Shown here one piece after another: positions 63,945-64,000 of a stretch of DNA of 64,000 bases. Under the pieces are notes generated by a model. That model was not told where the DNA came from, searched no databases, and worked only from the letters and a program-made list of their open reading frames with translations. Positions within the stretch are counted from its first letter, which is position 1. Each line of letters opens with the position of its first letter. The position numbers and the translations under genes are program-made. This DNA is from an uncultured Rhodospirillales bacterium (lineage in GTDB: Bacteria > Pseudomonadota > Alphaproteobacteria > Kiloniellales > Kiloniellaceae), in contig CAJXUS010000004.1 of assembly GCA_913060675.1 (NCBI GenBank), positions 61,267 through 125,266 on the forward strand, in the 5' to 3' direction.

Positions 63945-64000
63945 GTGTTTGGTCCCAGTTTTTAGTGGTACATTATTTTCCTTGGAATGGAAGGATGCAC

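Noticed and set aside
1..64000. tRNA, rRNA, CRISPR array, insertion sequence or prophage
   Set aside because: No cloverleaf, rRNA block, regularly spaced repeats, transposase or integrase was seen in reading the intergenic regions and ORFs; short RNAs could still be missed by eye.

Overview
The window looks like chromosomal DNA of an alphaproteobacterium with moderate GC content, probably a marine Rhodospirillales/Kiloniellales-type organism. The evidence is gene content and order: sdhC-sdhD-sdhA, ffh-rpsP-rimM-trmD-rplS, dapF/mtaB/ftsY, a mesaconyl-CoA hydratase of the ethylmalonyl-CoA pathway, a DUF2336 protein next to a PleC/DivJ-style kinase, and a DUF6356 protein. The genus is inference. 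I saw no phage, insertion sequence, CRISPR array, rRNA or tRNA.

Layout. 1-2000: succinate dehydrogenase (sdhA runs off the left edge). 2.1-7.6 kb: a periplasmic binding protein, a mesaconyl-CoA hydratase plus CitE-type lyase pair, and an MFS transporter divergent from a GlxA/AraC regulator. 7.7-12.6 kb: aspartate-family and leucine synthesis (asd, leuB, leuD, leuC), all on the minus strand, with a striking threonine-rich leader peptide and terminator in front of asd. 13-18 kb: a DUF547 protein and the ffh-rpsP-rimM-trmD-rplS block. 18.3-26.2 kb: an Ala/Glu-rich coiled-coil protein, then dapF, two paralogous lipoprotein hydrolases, mtaB, ftsY and a small periplasmic protein. 26.3-34 kb: nitrogen and arginine-type catabolism (ureohydrolase with LysR regulator; ocd-ctlX-NUDIX with an Lrp regulator) and a chemoreceptor. 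34.7-40.5 kb: DUF2336-histidine kinase, azlCD, pgk. 40.5-48.6 kb: a secreted crystallin-like protein and a manganese/oxidative-stress group (sodB, mntR, mntABCD). 48.7-63.9 kb: a GlxA regulator, a class V glyoxylate aminotransferase, a hybrid kinase, amino-acid export and oxidation genes, YeiH, FkbM, an M20 peptidase, a ProC-like reductase, a PHB-depolymerase-like protein and asnB.

How genes work together. asd supplies the Lys/Met/Thr/Ile branch and dapF the lysine/peptidoglycan branch; leuBCD make the leucine precursor. ctlX and ocd plausibly convert citrulline or arginine through ornithine to proline under the divergent Lrp regulator. MntR most likely represses mntABCD through a perfect 16-bp palindrome lying between the -35 and -10 boxes of mntA. 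ffh and ftsY are the two GTPases of co-translational membrane targeting.

The most interesting signal is the asd leader at 8850-9142: a promoter, a 55-codon ORF with nine Thr codons in seventeen, an alternative hairpin and a strong intrinsic terminator before asd. This is the architecture of a threonine attenuator. Other points worth a second look are a lipoprotein with one active and one apparently dead hydrolase domain, and an MntC permease carrying what looks like a decayed DtxR-type tail.
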